Below, piece after piece: positions 39,512 through 40,787 of a DNA stretch of 40,787 nucleotides. The notes beneath the pieces are model-generated. The model saw only the letters and a program-made list of their open reading frames with translations. It did no database searches and had not been told where the DNA came from. Within the stretch, counting starts at the first letter, position 1. Each line of letters begins with the position of its first letter. Source of the DNA: Chitinophagaceae bacterium (GTDB lineage Bacteria > Bacteroidota > Bacteroidia > Chitinophagales > Chitinophagaceae); NCBI GenBank assembly GCA_014379345.1, contig JACMLY010000146.1:1-40787 (forward strand), given 5' to 3'. The position numbers and the translations under genes are program-made.

Positions 39512-39531
39512 ACTGCCTGCCGGTAGGCAGG
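39512..39531. repeat. CCTGCC...GGCAGG palindromic element, 20 bp, non-coding copy
   Basis: ACTGCCTGCCGGTAGGCAGG interrupts the second duplicated copy exactly between AGCAAA and TTAAAATAA, two sequences that are adjacent in the first copy apart from the junction. It therefore reads as a clean insertion of 20 bp that postdates the copy it interrupts, or was lost from the other copy. Confidence 0.85.
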
Positions 39532-39546
39532 TTAAAATAACACATT

Positions 39547-39948
39547 ATGACAAAGAGGAACCTCCCTGCCGGCAAAGCAGGTAAAATTATCTATTGGATT
39601 TCTACTGTCTGGCTTGCACTAGGAATGCTATCAAGTGGAATAGTGCAATTATTAAAACTGAAAGAGGAAGTAAACATGATCACACATTTAGGTTATCCTC
39701 TCTATTTTCTAACGATACTGGGTATTTGGAAAATGTTGGGAGTTATAACAGTTCTTATTCCTACGTTTCCTTTACTGAAGGAATGGGCTTATGCCGGTTT
39801 TTTCTTTGCCATGTCAGGCGCTATTTTTTCCCACTTAGCCAGTGGAGATGGCGCTAAAGAATTTTTTGGACCAATATTATTACTAATCCTGACTGTGGTA
39901 TCTTGGTATTTCAGATCTGCGGATAGAAAAATCATTTCCGTTAATTAA
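39547..39948 (+). CDS. DoxX-like membrane protein
   Basis: A 133-residue protein with four hydrophobic helices of the DoxX superfamily (TVWLALGMLSSGIVQLL, YPLYFLTILGIWKMLGV, WAYAGFFFAMSGAIFSHLA, FFGPILLLILTVVSWYF). DoxX proteins in such operons are linked to redox or small-molecule stress; the role is not settled. Residues 6-12 (LPAGKAG) are encoded by a palindromic element. Without them the protein would start MTKRNKIIYWIS, the form I would expect. It lies 91 bp after the SRPBCC gene because of the duplication. Confidence 0.88.
   Translation: MTKRNLPAGKAGKIIYWISTVWLALGMLSSGIVQLLKLKEEVNMITHLGYPLYFLTILGIWKMLGVITVLIPTFPLLKEWAYAGFFFAMSGAIFSHLASGDGAKEFFGPILLLILTVVSWYFRSADRKIISVN
39561..39581. 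repeat. Palindromic element in frame within the DoxX gene, 21 bp
   Basis: CCTCCCTGCCGGCAAAGCAG plus one G is GC-rich and imperfectly palindromic (CCTGCCGGC...GCAGG). It lies after codon 5 and adds exactly seven residues (LPAGKAG) without shifting the frame. It has the same core as the elements at 39512-39531 and 40634-40656. Confidence 0.85.
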
Positions 39949-39959
39949 TAAAGAATAAA

Positions 39960-40424
39960 ATGAAGGTAGAAACAGCCAATGATCATGTAAGCAGCAGAGA
40001 ACTACGTATTGCAAAAATGCTGAATGCACCTGCGGAATTGGTTTGGGAAGTATGGACAAATCCTGACCATATTGCAAATTGGTGGGGACCATACGGATTT
40101 ACTAACACCATTCATACGATAGCTGTAATAGCAGGCGGTGAATGGCGTTTGACCATGCACGGCCCTGACGGGAAAACGTATACTAATAAAAGTGTCTTCG
40201 TAGAAATTGTTCCGTCTAAAAAAATTGTGTTTCAGCACTTTAATCCCAATTACTTGGCCACAATTGTTTTTGAGCCTGACGGAAAAGAAACCTTAATGGA
40301 ATGGACGATGCAGTTTGAAACAACTGAATTGTTTGAAACGGTAGTTAAAGTTTTTAAAGCCGATGAAGGTTTGAAACAAAATGTTGAGAAATTAACTTCT
40401 TATATACGAACACAAATAAAATAA
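39960..40424 (+). CDS. SRPBCC (AHSA1-like) protein, second copy
   Basis: A 154-residue protein of the same AHSA1 group as the gene at 38988, but diverged. The N-terminal signature reads RIAKMLNAPAELVWEVWTNPDHIANWWGPYGF, followed by GGEWRLTMHGPDGKTY and a C-terminal helix (ADEGLKQNVEKLTSYIRTQ). The two paralogues flank the DoxX gene in one operon, which suggests different ligands or partners. It begins 11 bases after the DoxX stop, so translational coupling is possible. Confidence 0.92.
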   Translation: MKVETANDHVSSRELRIAKMLNAPAELVWEVWTNPDHIANWWGPYGFTNTIHTIAVIAGGEWRLTMHGPDGKTYTNKSVFVEIVPSKKIVFQHFNPNYLATIVFEPDGKETLMEWTMQFETTELFETVVKVFKADEGLKQNVEKLTSYIRTQIK

Positions 40425-40492
40425 TATACTGTAACGATAACAAAGAATAGCAGGTGTGCGCTTGACACCTATTCAACAGATAATATAACCAT

Positions 40493-40787
<295 letters not shown>

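Noticed and set aside
39450..39535. Second copy of the SRPBCC gene end considered as an extra small gene
   Set aside because: It is a recent duplicate lacking its own start context and interrupted by a palindrome.
40452..40470. Small hairpin AGGTGT/ACACCT before the DUF4256 gene considered as a terminator
   Set aside because: Only six base pairs and no T run follow; it lies inside an operon, so termination is unlikely.

Overview
This window reads as chromosomal DNA of a Bacteroidota bacterium, most likely a member of or close to the Chitinophagaceae. Four things point there: promoters of the TTG-N19/20-TAnnTTTG type (clean examples before clpS, a 34-residue small ORF and an arsR-type gene), a lack of strong Shine-Dalgarno sequences, family content (TonB receptor plus DUF4249 lipoprotein, a YtxJ-type bacillithiol protein, many short lipoproteins, a secreted S9 peptidase), and abundant intergenic palindromic repeats. 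There is no sign of a prophage, an IS element, a CRISPR array or a plasmid origin.

Layout. 1-1.4 kb: a tRNA-Val (minus), then clpS and aat, the N-degron adaptor and the transferase that makes N-degrons. 1.4-4.2 kb (minus): an alpha/beta-hydrolase esterase, a small lipoprotein and a DEDDh exonuclease fused to a UvrC-like GIY-YIG nuclease. 4.2-4.9 kb: two unannotated small membrane proteins that share the motif AGK(T/V)ALLA. 4.9-7.6 kb: valS, which carries an in-frame palindromic repeat. 7.8-12.4 kb (minus): a metallopeptidase/beta-propeller/beta-barrel protein, an exported Gfo/Idh/MocA oxidoreductase and a histidine-phosphatase lipoprotein. 12.5-13.2 kb: a conserved-looking unknown. 13.4-20.5 kb (minus): an S9 peptidase, an EamA transporter, a polyprenol-phosphate mannosyltransferase-like GT2, a second DEDDh exonuclease and Mpl. 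20.7-23.9 kb: a 39-residue lipoprotein, YtxJ, a propeller lipoprotein, a PAP2 phosphatase and a nitroreductase. 24.0-28.1 kb: a YdiJ-like FAD/Fe-S dehydrogenase and an exported aldo/keto reductase. 28.2-32.7 kb: a response regulator, an SDR, a polysaccharide deacetylase, a CvpA-CAP fusion and a small Lys-rich exported protein. 32.8-35.9 kb (minus): TonB receptor and DUF4249 pair. 36.6-38.6 kb: an SDR with an N-terminal hydrophobic segment, a SET-domain protein and a small membrane protein. 38.6 kb to the end: an operon of ArsR regulator, SRPBCC, DoxX, SRPBCC and DUF4256 (cut by the window edge), with two palindromic operators over its promoter.

How the genes work together. Most of the window is housekeeping and envelope biology: protein quality control (ClpS/Aat), peptidoglycan recycling (Mpl), lipid-linked sugar transfer, surface proteolysis and TonB-dependent uptake. 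The last operon is a self-contained, probably autoregulated stress or small-molecule response unit.

The most unusual signal is at the level of repeats. A GC-rich palindrome of about 20 bp (CCTGCC...GGCAGG) appears four times. In two neighbouring genes of the arsR operon it seems to be inserted as exactly 21 nt in frame, adding seven residues. A third copy sits in a recent 65-bp tandem duplication of a gene end, and a fourth lies in a lipoprotein just after its lipobox. A different palindrome (GTCGAC-rich) is read through inside valS. This resembles the logic of the Rickettsia palindromic elements, but with much shorter units. The other notable item is the pair of AGKxALLA small membrane proteins, one of which has its own promoter, leader and terminator.
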